Position numbers and translations under genes: made by a program. Under the pieces are notes generated by a model, which saw only the letters and a program-made list of their open reading frames with translations, was not told the DNA's origin and did no database searches. From an uncultured Eubacteriales bacterium (lineage in GTDB: Bacteria; Bacillota; Clostridia; Oscillospirales; Acutalibacteraceae): DNA of 25,318 nt. How positions within the stretch are numbered: position 1 is the stretch's first letter; every line of letters begins with the position of its first letter. Location of the stretch: contig CAKUBN010000033.1 in the NCBI GenBank assembly GCA_934643185.1, positions 1 to 25,318 of the forward strand, written 5' to 3'. This document shows, in pieces, positions 16,574 through 22,955 of this stretch.

Positions 16574-16606
16574 CCCGTTACGATCTCCTTTTTCTTATCT
16601 AATATA

Positions 16607-16635
16607 AGCATACACGATGCTACCCCCGAATGCAA
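16607..16635 (-). promoter_or_regulatory. Promoter of the P-type ATPase gene
   Basis: Read on the minus strand, TTGCAT (16635-16630), 17 nt, TATGCT (16612-16607) lies 34 nt before the ATG at 16573. Confidence 0.65.
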
Positions 16636-16874
16636 GGACATAAAACGTAAATTTCTCTTACGATTTTGTGAATTCTTTCCTTTTACTTGTAGAATATCTG
16701 CAAAAGTAAAATAAACATTTTATGGAAAAAGCCAAACTTGTTTTCAAATCTATCCGGAAATCCACCCGCATTTTTGACACTTTTCACGATAGACGAAAGA
16801 AAAGCCGCCAAAATCTGCCGTAAACAGCAAAATTCCCACTGTAAAACCCGCAGATAAAAGCCCCTGCGGCCGAT
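16636..16874. other. Intergenic stretch between divergent genes, little recognised
   Basis: About 240 bp between the two divergent promoters. It is AT-rich and holds no convincing open frame. The only symmetric element I see is CCGCAG / CTGCGG (16848-16853 / 16864-16869), just upstream of the -35 box of the lectin gene. It could be a weak terminator-like hairpin or an operator. Confidence 0.5.
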
Positions 16875-16903
16875 TTGACTTTGCAGGGATTTATGATTAT
16901 ACT
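16875..16903 (+). promoter_or_regulatory. Strong promoter of the lectin/H1-tail gene
   Basis: TTGACT (16875-16880), 17 nt, TATACT (16898-16903). An AAAGGAGAG ribosome site (16961-16969) lies 7 nt before the ATG at 16977. Both are near consensus, so the protein is probably abundant. Confidence 0.85.
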
Positions 16904-16976
16904 TTATTATCGTACATAGAAAATCAGAAATTGATATGCGAAAAGCATAGGTTTATTCATAAAGGAGAGATCATTC

Positions 16977-17585
16977 ATGGCAGAAAAGACAGAAAAGAAA
17001 TACGTTATCACAAACCATAGAAGCGGTAAGGTCCTCGCTTCCTGCGGCGGCTCTGCCGTGCAGATGACCGCAAACGGCGGCGAAGCGCAGGTCTGGTGCG
17101 CTGTCCCGGCAGAGGGCACGTCTGTGCAGCTCGTCCATAAGGTCAGCGGCCTCGCGCTCACCGTTCCGGGTGAGGCAGAAAACGGCGCCGCGCTCGTCCT
17201 CGCGGAGGCACAGGGCAGCGCTGCACAGCTCTGGAAACTGACCACCACCGTCAAGGGCTGCCGCCGCATCACGCACGTCGCGTCCGGCAAGGTCATTGAC
17301 ATCAAAGACATCAGCGACGCAGACGGCGCACCGGCACAGCTTTGGGAGTTCGTCAAGGGCGATAACCAGAACTGGGTGCTCACCGAAGTCGAAAAGGAAA
17401 AGAAAGCCCCGGCAAAGCGTGCCGCAAAACCCGCAAAGCCGGCTGCAAAGGGAGAAGTCAAGGCAGAGGTGAAGACCGAAGCGAAAGCGGAAGTCAAGGC
17501 AGAAGCCAAAACCGAAGCAAAGCCCGCCGCTAAAACCGCAAAGACAGCTGCAAAAACCACCAAAACCGCAAAGAAAACGAAGTAA
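16977..17585 (+). CDS. Ricin B-type beta-trefoil lectin domain with histone-H1-like basic tail
   Basis: The protein has 202 residues. Residues 8-136 form a ricin-type beta-trefoil with three repeats and the typical QxW motifs: QVW (38-40), QLW (84-86), QLW (121-123) and a last QNW (131-133). Residues 137-202 are almost entirely Lys, Ala, Glu, Thr and Pro in irregular KAE/KTE/AAKT units, like the tails of bacterial H1-type DNA-binding proteins. There is no signal peptide, membrane span or sorting motif, so the protein should stay in the cytoplasm, which is odd for a glycan-binding fold. A strong promoter and ribosome site suggest high expression. It is monocistronic, with its own terminator. 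Nucleoid binding, a glycan or glycogen contact, or a scaffold role are all possible. I know of no named family with this exact architecture. Confidence 0.82.
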   Translation: MAEKTEKKYVITNHRSGKVLASCGGSAVQMTANGGEAQVWCAVPAEGTSVQLVHKVSGLALTVPGEAENGAALVLAEAQGSAAQLWKLTTTVKGCRRITHVASGKVIDIKDISDADGAPAQLWEFVKGDNQNWVLTEVEKEKKAPAKRAAKPAKPAAKGEVKAEVKTEAKAEVKAEAKTEAKPAAKTAKTAAKTTKTAKKTK

Positions 17586-17597
17586 GTTCATGTAACT

Positions 17598-17634
17598 GAA
17601 AGCCGCACCCACCCCGGGCAGCGGCTTTCTTTTT
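17598..17634 (+). terminator. Rho-independent terminator after the lectin/H1-tail gene
   Basis: GAAAGCCGC (17598-17606) and GCGGCTTTC (17621-17629) form a perfect 9-bp stem, followed by a T-rich tail. It isolates the lectin transcript from the repeat array that begins 12 bp later. Confidence 0.92.
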
Positions 17635-17645
17635 ACCCAAAACGA

Positions 17646-17816
17646 ATGATATACCGAATCTCCGTTCGGCATGATATTTTTCTTTCGGAAAATGATATCG
17701 CAAACAGCGCTTGCGATGATATAATATTCGCCGTGAAATAGCCCGAAGGACTATATCATCCGGCATAAGCCGGATATCATTGCACAGCAATATCATTCGC
17801 CGCAGGCGAATATCAT
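17646..17816. repeat. Heptamer-hairpin array (ATGATAT x4, then ATATCAT x4)
   Basis: ATGATAT occurs at 17646, 17671, 17692 and 17716. Its reverse complement ATATCAT occurs at 17753, 17774, 17790 and 17810 (start positions). Almost every gap holds a small hairpin of different sequence: CCGAA/TTCGG, TTTC/GAAA, CGCAA/TTGCG, a double gap (TTC/GAA and AGCCC/GGACT), CCGGC/GCCGG, TGC/GCA, TCGCC/GGCGA. Only the heptamer is conserved. The two halves face each other, so the whole array is itself roughly symmetric. No protein is encoded. It resembles intergenic repeats I recall from clostridial genomes, but I cannot name a described family. Confidence 0.9.
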
Positions 17817-17882
17817 TTTGTCTTGCTTCTTCATGAAGTGTGACAAAATAGGGGATAACACCCAAAATTTCACAAAATCGTC

Positions 17883-17922
17883 TTGCACCGCCCGTCAACT
17901 GCTGATATACTAAAGACAGTAT
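17883..17922 (+). promoter_or_regulatory. Promoter of the esterase gene with an operator-like dyad
   Basis: TTGCAC (17883-17888), 17 nt, TATACT (17906-17911). The -10 box is one arm of a dyad, TATACT-AAAGAC-AGTATA (17906-17923), so a dimeric repressor bound there would block transcription. Downstream, AAAGGAG (about 17946-17952) precedes the ATG at 17962. Confidence 0.7.
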
Positions 17923-17961
17923 AGTTTATCCTGCAATTTTGCGGCAAAAGGAGTTGTCTTT

Positions 17962-18768
17962 ATGATACACGAAAAAATCGACCTGCACGTGCCGGGCTCT
18001 GCGGATTACGCAGCCATGTACACGTATTTTCTGGACCTTTCCGAGGAAATCCCGGTAAAAAAGCGTCCCACCGTCATCGTCTGCCCGGGCGGCGCGTATG
18101 CCTTCACGTCCGACCGTGAAGCCGAGCCCATCGCCATGCGCTTCAACGCCATCGGCATGAACGCCGTCGTCGTGCGCTATTCCGTCGCCCCGGCGCGCTT
18201 CCCGACTTCTCTTTTAGAGGTCGCCACCGCCGTCAAGTACGTCCGTGAAGAGGGCGTAAAGTACGGCTGTGACCCCGAAAAGGTCTTCACTATCGGCTTT
18301 TCCGCCGGCGGCCACTTAGCTGCAAGCTACGGCAATTTCTGGAGCTGCCCGTTCGTCTCGGAAGCCATGCATTGCCCGTCCGAGCTCCTGCGCCCGAACG
18401 GCCAGATTCTCTCGTACCCGGTCATCACGTCCGGCCCGTTCGCGCATCACGATTCCATCAAGAACCTCCTCGGCGAGCAGTACGAGCTCGAAAAAGAGAA
18501 CCAGTCGCTCGAAAACTTCGTCACGAAGGATACCCCGCCGACGTTCGTCTGGCACACCCAGCCGGATGACTGCGTCCCGGTCGAAAACTCCCTGATGCTC
18601 GTCAGCGCGCTGCAAAAGAACGGCATCAAAACGGAGTTCCACATGTTCCCGGAGGGCGGCCACGGCCTGTCGCTGTGCAACGAAGTCACCTCCAACGGCC
18701 CCGCACAGCTCCTGCCGCACGTCGGCAAGTGGTTCGACCTCGCAGCGGAATTTTTGCAGAGTCTTTAA
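17962..18768 (+). CDS. Alpha/beta hydrolase, carbohydrate esterase-like (acetyl-esterase family)
   Basis: This 268-residue protein has no signal peptide, so it is cytoplasmic. The oxyanion-hole segment CPGGAY is at residues 41-46, the nucleophile elbow GFSAGG at 112-117 (Ser114), the acid Asp203 in PDDCVP, and His234 in GGHG. This is the BD-FAE/acetyl-xylan-esterase-like group found in gut clostridia, which removes acetyl or related groups from plant or mucosal oligosaccharides after uptake. The promoter carries an operator-like dyad. The GH125 mannosidase and sugar kinase follow on the same strand after a 500-bp structured spacer, suggesting a related role in mannose-containing glycan use. 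The exact ester substrate is unknown. Confidence 0.85.
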   Translation: MIHEKIDLHVPGSADYAAMYTYFLDLSEEIPVKKRPTVIVCPGGAYAFTSDREAEPIAMRFNAIGMNAVVVRYSVAPARFPTSLLEVATAVKYVREEGVKYGCDPEKVFTIGFSAGGHLAASYGNFWSCPFVSEAMHCPSELLRPNGQILSYPVITSGPFAHHDSIKNLLGEQYELEKENQSLENFVTKDTPPTFVWHTQPDDCVPVENSLMLVSALQKNGIKTEFHMFPEGGHGLSLCNEVTSNGPAQLLPHVGKWFDLAAEFLQSL

Positions 18769-18779
18769 GTAAAGCACGG

Positions 18780-18972
18780 TTAAAAGGTTTTGATCCAACT
18801 TTTTTCAAAAAGTTGGTGGAATCCAAGGGCAACGCCCTTGGTCGCCATTCGCAAATGGCGAAACCCATTGCCTAACTCAAAATCAGGAAAATAGCAAAAA
18901 CGTCCAGTGGACGATTTTGCGTAAGAAACCCTATTAAGGGGTTTCTTAAAGGATTTGCCAAAGCAAGTCCTT
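18780..18972 (+). repeat. Structured repeat, copy A (six hairpins)
   Basis: After TTAAAAGG come hairpins in this order: CCAACTTTTT/AAAAAGTTGG (18795-18816); CCAAGGGC/GCCCTTGG (18823-18841); CGCCATT/AATGGCG (18843-18860); the word AAAATCAGGA (18879-18888); GCAAAA-A-CGTCC/GGACG-A-TTTTGC (18894-18920); TAAGAAACCC/GGGTTTCTTA (18922-18948); AAGGATTTGC/GCAAGTCCTT (18949-18972). GGTTT (18786-18790) and AAACC (18861-18865) can close the first three into a multibranch loop. Copy B repeats this order in the opposite orientation. No plausible protein is encoded. The region starts 11 bp after the esterase stop. Confidence 0.88.
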
Positions 18973-19035
18973 AGAAAAAACAGAAGTACCGTTTTCCACC
19001 GCATACCTTGCATAAAACAAATGCTCACGTATAAA

Positions 19036-19232
19036 AAGAGCGGCTGAAATGCCGCTCTTCGGGAGACCCCCTAATTGGGTCTCCCACACATCAACAGTCC
19101 ACTGGACTGTTGATGTTCCCATCCTGATTTTATGAACGCAAAGAGATTTCGTCGTCTGCGGAAAGCGACCAAAGGTTTCACCTTTGGAAACGGACAAACT
19201 TTCTCGAAGAAAGTTTGAACAAAGACTTTTAC
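19036..19232 (-). repeat. Structured repeat, copy B (inverted, diverged)
   Basis: Read on the minus strand this matches copy A module by module: GTAAAAG; CAAACTTTCT/AGAAAGTTTG (19217-19195); CCAAAGG/CCTTTGG (19187-19169); TCGC and a degenerate hairpin with the same CGCA loop; AAAATCAGGA (19131-19122); a 13-bp stem with apex GTCCAGTGGAC (19116-19088); GGGAGACCC/GGGTCTCCC (19085-19061); AAGAGCGGC/GCCGCTCTT (19059-19036). Element sizes agree to within one or two nt and most stem differences are compensatory. The last hairpin is followed by TTTTTA, so it could also act as a minus-strand terminator. The 63 bp between the copies (18973-19035) show nothing clear. Confidence 0.88.
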
Positions 19233-19281
19233 GTTCCGTCTGCCGATACCTCATTTATAAAAATTGAAAGGAATCACCCTC

Positions 19282-20595
19282 ATGAAAGCTATTGAACAAG
19301 AAGTCAAGCGCATCTGCGAGGAAAAGCTCGCAAACGACGCAAAGCTCTCGGAGCTCTTTAAAAACTGCTACCCCAACACCATGGATACCACCGTCAAGAC
19401 CCTCGGCGAAAAAGATACCTTCGTCATCACCGGCGATATTCCCGCCATGTGGCTGCGTGATTCCACCGCGCAGGTTCGCCACTATCTGCCCGTCGCAAAG
19501 CACGACGCGGAGGTTGCCGATTGCATTGAGGGCCTCGTGAACCGCCAATTCAAGTGCATTGATATCGATCCCTACGCAAACGCGTTCAATCAGGAAGCGA
19601 ACGGCATGTGCTGGCCGAAGTACGCTGCGGAAACGCTCGGTCAGACCGCCGGCGGCGAGTCCGACGATACCGATTTCGAGACCCCGTGGGTCTGGGAGCG
19701 CAAGTATGAGATCGATTCGCTCTGCTACCCGGTGCAGCTTGCGTACCTTCTCTGGAAAGAGACCGGCCGCACGGGTCAGTTCAACGACCAGTACAAAAAG
19801 AGCACCCTGCGCATTCTCGACCTTTTCACTGTCGAGCAGGATCACAGCAAGTCCCCGTACTATTTCCGCCGCACCAACTGCCCGCCCACCGATACCCTTA
19901 CGCACGACGGCCACGGCGCGCCGGTCGCCGTTACGGGCATGACCTGGTCGGGCTTCCGTCCCAGCGATGACGCCTGCGTCTACGGCTATCTCATCCCGTC
20001 CAACATGTTCGCCGTCGTAACCCTCGGCTACACTGCGGAGATCATGCGTGAGATCTATAAGGACGAGGAAGTCGCCGCCCGTGCCGAAAAGCTCGCGTCC
20101 GAGATCCGAGACGGCATCGAAAAATACGGCGTCGTCGAGCACCCGAAGTTCGGCAAAATGTACGCCTATGAGACCGACGGCCTTGGCAACTACGTCTTCA
20201 TGGATGACGCCAACGTCCCGAGCCTCATGTCCATCCCGTACCTCGGCTACTGCAGCGCCGACGACGAAATTTATAAAAACACCCGTACCTTTGTTTTGAG
20301 CAAAGAAAACCCGTATTATTACGAGGGCACCGCGGCTAAGGGTGTCGGCAGCCCGCACACCCCGCCGGAGTACATCTGGCACATCGCGCTTTCCATGCAG
20401 GGACTCACAAGCCGTGACCCGGAGGAATGCAAAGCGCTTCTCCACATGTTAAAAACGACCGATGACGGCAAGGGCTTCATGCACGAGGGTTTCCATAAGG
20501 ACGACCCCTCTAAGTTCACGCGCCCGTGGTTCGCATGGTCAAACTCCCTGTTCAGCGAATTTGTCTTAAAGTGCATTGATGAAAATATTCTGTAA
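19282..20595 (+). CDS. Glycoside hydrolase family 125 (exo-alpha-1,6-mannosidase)
   Basis: This 437-residue protein has the GH125 hallmarks: the substrate-pocket motif GDIPAMWLRDSTAQ (51-64), RTNCPPTDTL near residue 199, GSPHTPPEYIWHIAL in the last quarter, and WFAWSNSLFSEF at the end. GH125 enzymes are metal-independent, inverting exo-acting alpha-mannosidases that remove alpha-1,6-linked mannose, for instance from N-glycan or yeast-mannan fragments. No signal peptide is present, so it acts on imported oligosaccharides. The start is ATG 19282, with GAAAGGA upstream; an in-frame TTG at 19264 precedes that site and is unlikely. It is followed after 17 nt by the PfkB kinase and probably forms an operon with it. 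No transporter for the substrate is in the window. Confidence 0.93.
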   Translation: MKAIEQEVKRICEEKLANDAKLSELFKNCYPNTMDTTVKTLGEKDTFVITGDIPAMWLRDSTAQVRHYLPVAKHDAEVADCIEGLVNRQFKCIDIDPYANAFNQEANGMCWPKYAAETLGQTAGGESDDTDFETPWVWERKYEIDSLCYPVQLAYLLWKETGRTGQFNDQYKKSTLRILDLFTVEQDHSKSPYYFRRTNCPPTDTLTHDGHGAPVAVTGMTWSGFRPSDDACVYGYLIPSNMFAVVTLGYTAEIMREIYKDEEVAARAEKLASEIRDGIEKYGVVEHPKFGKMYAYETDGLGNYVFMDDANVPSLMSIPYLGYCSADDEIYKNTRTFVLSKENPYYYEGTAAKGVGSPHTPPEYIWHIALSMQGLTSRDPEECKALLHMLKTTDDGKGFMHEGFHKDDPSKFTRPWFAWSNSLFSEFVLKCIDENIL

Positions 20596-20612
20596 TTAAG
20601 GAGCTGTTTTTC

Positions 20613-21584
20613 ATGGCAGATTTTTACGCACTCGGTGAACTTCTGATCGATTTTACCCCCGCAGGCAAAACGCCGGCCGGCATCCCGATTTTTGAGCAGA
20701 ACCCTGGCGGCGCACCGGCAAACGTCGCCGTGCAGGCCGCGCGCCTCGGTGTATCCGCAGGCTTCATCGGCAAGGTGGGACAGGACATGTTCGGCACGTT
20801 CCTGCGTGATACGCTCGTTAAGCAAAATGTCGATGTCGAAAACCTCCATTTCTCAAACGATACCGCAACGTCGCTCGCGTTTGTGCAGCTGTCCGAATCC
20901 GGAGACCGCGATTTCAGCTTTTACCGTAACCCCGGCGCCGATACGCAAATCACGTTCGATGAGGTCAATAAGGATGCGCTCGCAAACGCCAAGGTACTGT
21001 GCTTCGGCTCGCTTCTGCTCACCGCAGAGCCGGGCCGCACGGCTGTGCCGCAGATTGTTTCCTACGCCCGCGAGCACGGTGCTATCACCGCCTACGACCC
21101 GAACTGGCGCGCACCGCTGTGGCCAAATGCCGAAGTCGGCATCCACGCCATGAAGAGTCTGCTGCCGCTTGCCGATGTCGTCAAAGCATCCGATGAGGAG
21201 CTCGAAATGCTCACCGGCTGCACCGAGATCGAAGCGGGCGCAAAGGAGTTCTTTAAGCTCGGCGTGCAGGCGGCGGTCATCACGCGCGGCGCAAAGGGCT
21301 GCGTCGTCTGCACCCCGAAAACCACCTTAACGCTCAACACCTACGATACAAAAGTCGTCGATACCACCGGCTCCGGCGACAGCTTCTTCGGCGCGTTCCT
21401 CACAAAGCTCATGGAGACCGGCAAGCCCGTTTCCGAGATCAACGAAGCCGAGCTGCGCGACGCGGCCGATTTCGCAAACGCCGCAGGCTCCGTCTGCGCG
21501 ACGAAAAAAGGCGCGATTCCTGCGCTCGCCGACCGCGAATTGATCGAAACGTGCAGAGCGTCTATCCCGCTTTTAAAGCTGTAA
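20613..21584 (+). CDS. PfkB family carbohydrate kinase, fructokinase-like
   Basis: This 323-residue ribokinase-fold kinase has the N-terminal signature NPGGAPANVAVQAARLG (30-46) and the C-terminal DTTGSGDSF (250-258), with catalytic base Asp256. The pattern is that of ScrK-type fructokinases, which phosphorylate fructose with ATP to give fructose 6-phosphate. AAGGAG lies before the ATG, and the gene starts 17 nt after GH125, so the two are co-transcribed. In this setting the kinase could phosphorylate fructose made by isomerising mannose, or mannose itself. The family is firm; the sugar is inference. Confidence 0.88.
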   Translation: MADFYALGELLIDFTPAGKTPAGIPIFEQNPGGAPANVAVQAARLGVSAGFIGKVGQDMFGTFLRDTLVKQNVDVENLHFSNDTATSLAFVQLSESGDRDFSFYRNPGADTQITFDEVNKDALANAKVLCFGSLLLTAEPGRTAVPQIVSYAREHGAITAYDPNWRAPLWPNAEVGIHAMKSLLPLADVVKASDEELEMLTGCTEIEAGAKEFFKLGVQAAVITRGAKGCVVCTPKTTLTLNTYDTKVVDTTGSGDSFFGAFLTKLMETGKPVSEINEAELRDAADFANAAGSVCATKKGAIPALADRELIETCRASIPLLKL

Positions 21585-21600
21585 GCTATTTCCCGCAAAA

Positions 21601-21741
21601 TCCGCTTTGCACGGCTGCGGCAAGGTCGTATTAGAGGGGCGCATCAAGCACGGCGTGCGCGACAGCATCGAGCACGGCGACGCAGATAAAACCATCGAAA
21701 ATTTCACAAAAGCTGTGGAACGCTTCTCCGATATGGGCTGA
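21601..21741 (+). pseudogene. C-terminal remnant of a CsoR-like metal-sensing repressor
   Basis: The frame ending at TGA 21739-21741 reads GKVVLEGRIKHGVRDSIEHG, then DADKTIENFTKAVERFSDMG. This fits the last two helices of the CsoR/RcnR/FrmR family (typically LEGHI.HCV.D....GD...I......I..F). The usual metal-ligand Cys in the HC pair is Gly here (KHGVRD). No start codon with a ribosome site precedes it, and the N-terminal part is missing, so it is a dead fragment starting 16 bp after the kinase stop. It is too short to be sure of the family. Confidence 0.5.
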
Positions 21742-21761
21742 TCCCGGCTGAAAATCAAACA

Positions 21762-21806
21762 AAACAGCGAAGTGCATGGGGATACCCACAGCACCTCGCT
21801 GTTTTT
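21762..21806. terminator. Terminator after the kinase gene and CsoR remnant
   Basis: AAACAGCG-A-AGTGC (21762-21775) pairs with GCAC-C-TCGCTGTTT (21791-21804), with one mismatch and an inner GGG/CCC, followed by T5. On the minus strand the stem is followed by TTGTTTG, so it may also end the opposing operon. Confidence 0.85.
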
Positions 21807-21859
21807 AGTTTCTCTCGTATTTCGTCTTTTTCAGTTTTCTTTTTCGGCTTAGGCGAAGT

Positions 21860-22075
21860 TTAATAGTCAAAAACTATCGTGCGGCAGTCTTCGCAGATAT
21901 TCGCCTGTATCCGCACGCGGTGGCTCGGCTTTAACGGCGTGATCTCCACAAAGCCGTCGGCGTTTTTGGCGTTTTCAAATACGCCGGGCACGGTGTTCGC
22001 AAAGCTGAACGCGCCGTCCTTGCTTGTAAACAAGTATCCCTCGCGCATCGCTTTTCCGCATTTCGGGCAATTCAT
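21860..22075 (-). CDS. Zinc-ribbon small protein (PF20097/DUF6487-like)
   Basis: The start at 22075 has GAGGAGAA upstream and gives 71 residues. An N-terminal CPKCG and a C-terminal CEDC form a likely four-cysteine zinc site. The middle contains GYLFTSKDGAFSF, typical of a widespread clostridial family of short zinc-ribbon proteins of unknown function. An upstream in-frame ATG at 22120 is possible but lacks a ribosome site and adds an unlike N-terminus. It is the second gene of a minus-strand operon, 48 nt after the XRE-AbrB regulator. Confidence 0.8.
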   Translation of the reverse strand: MNCPKCGKAMREGYLFTSKDGAFSFANTVPGVFENAKNADGFVEITPLKPSHRVRIQANICEDCRTIVFDY

Positions 22076-22123
22076 AGAATTCTTCTCCTCTCTGAATGTG
22101 TAACAATTTTGCGGAAGCAAAGC

Positions 22124-22564
22124 TTACGGCTCGGCAGGGTGTTGGCTCATCTCGAGCGCTTTCTGCATTTTTCGCTCAAAGTCTTCTGCTTTCACAAGGG
22201 CAATGCCTTCACCTTCGTCACCGAGCACGATCAGCCGGTCGCCTTCCTTCAGCTCGAACATTTCCCGCGCAGCCTTCGGTATGACGATCTGCCCGCGCGC
22301 GCCGAGTGTCACCGCGCCCCAAAGGTGCTTGCCCGCAGGGGCAGGGGCGAGGGCCGTGTGGCCCACTCGGTTTTGGTCGTGCAAAAGCGCGTCCAGCGTC
22401 ACGCCGTAGTGCCTTGCAAGGCGGTCGCATTTTTCAATGTCCGGCACGGTTTCGCCCTGCTCCCACTTGGAGTAGGACTGCCGCGTCACCCCGGCGATTT
22501 CCGCCGCCTGCTCCTGCGTCAGCCCCTTAAGGCCGCGCAGCAAAATGAGGTTATCGGCGAGCAT
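22124..22564 (-). CDS. XRE-family helix-turn-helix regulator fused to an AbrB/SpoVT domain
   Basis: The protein has 146 residues. Residues 5-60 are a HTH_3 domain (LRGLKGLTQEQAAEIAGVT, then RQSYSKWEQGETVPD). A Pro/Ala linker (70-80) leads to a SpoVT-AbrB swapped-hairpin domain (82-116) with the hallmark GARGQIVIPKAAREMF. Both halves bind DNA in their own families, so this could read two kinds of sites or be a bifunctional transition-state regulator. The start at 22564 is chosen for the AGGAAGTGGAG site; the frame is open to 22621 but without such a site. It probably regulates itself and the zinc-ribbon gene downstream. Confidence 0.88.
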   Translation of the reverse strand: MLADNLILLRGLKGLTQEQAAEIAGVTRQSYSKWEQGETVPDIEKCDRLARHYGVTLDALLHDQNRVGHTALAPAPAGKHLWGAVTLGARGQIVIPKAAREMFELKEGDRLIVLGDEGEGIALVKAEDFERKMQKALEMSQHPAEP

Positions 22565-22588
22565 AAGCTCCACTTCCTTTCTGCATTC

Positions 22589-22617
22589 AGTATATCGCCG
22601 CGCAGGAAAAATTTCCA
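22589..22617 (-). promoter_or_regulatory. Probable promoter of the XRE-AbrB operon
   Basis: Read on the minus strand, TGGAAA (22617-22612), 17 nt, TATACT (22594-22589) lies 24 nt before the start at 22564. The -35 box is poor, suggesting regulation. Confidence 0.5.
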
Positions 22618-22669
22618 CCAAGCAAACGATACATATTTTTCATTTTCATGTTAAGTTAAACTGCCTTGA

Positions 22670-22739
22670 GGGCATAAATTGTGCCCGAAGCTTTGGCTTC
22701 CTGACGCCAAAGCACGGGTCACCTGCTTGTACAAGACCC
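22670..22739. repeat. Cluster of overlapping hairpins
   Basis: GGGCA / TGCCC (22670-22674 / 22682-22686), CCCG-AA-GCTTTGGC / GCCAAAGC-A-CGGG (22684-22697 / 22706-22718), and GGGTC / GACCC (22716-22720 / 22735-22739) enclosing the palindrome CTTGTACAAG (22726-22735). Neighbouring stems share bases, so they are alternatives. No T-run follows. Confidence 0.6.
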
Positions 22740-22762
22740 CATGATGCACGTTCAGAGATCCA

Positions 22763-22864
22763 GACGCACCGACGCTGAAACAGGCCGATATCGGCATTGC
22801 GATGGGCGGTGTGGGCATGGTTGTTATAATCGTGAAGCTTGTTTTGGATATAAGGAACGGCTAA
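22763..22864 (+). pseudogene. Remnant of a heavy-metal (P1B) P-type ATPase
   Basis: The frame reads DAPTLKQADIGIAMGGVG, the conserved hinge region that follows GDGxN in CadA/ZntA/CopA-type ATPases (usual form NDAPALxxADIGIAMG). After this it continues as MVVIIVKLVLDIRNG and stops at TAA 22862-22864. That could be the last membrane part joined by an internal deletion. The catalytic and membrane domains upstream are absent. The match to the hinge motif is strong, but the fragment is only 33 codons. Confidence 0.55.
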
Positions 22865-22955
22865 TCGCATCTCTTTCCGAATATAACCACAACGATAACT
22901 TGCAGAAAATGCAGGCTGCTTTTGTTTATATGCACCTAAAATTAAACAGCATATC

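Noticed and set aside
17646..17816. CRISPR array
   Set aside because: The conserved unit is only 7 nt, changes orientation midway, and the material between is palindromic rather than spacer-like. No cas genes are near.
19036..19059. Plain terminator for a minus-strand gene
   Set aside because: The hairpin is followed by T's on the minus strand, but no minus-strand gene lies upstream. Its counterpart in copy A has no T-run, so it is better explained as part of the repeat.
18780..19254. Short minus-strand frames (about 80-100 codons) in the esterase-GH125 spacer
   Set aside because: They run through the perfect hairpins of the structured repeats and show no protein-like features.
19255..20445. 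Long open frame of 396 codons on the minus strand
   Set aside because: It is the antisense shadow of the GH125 gene. It lacks a recognisable domain and the plus-strand gene has clear family motifs.
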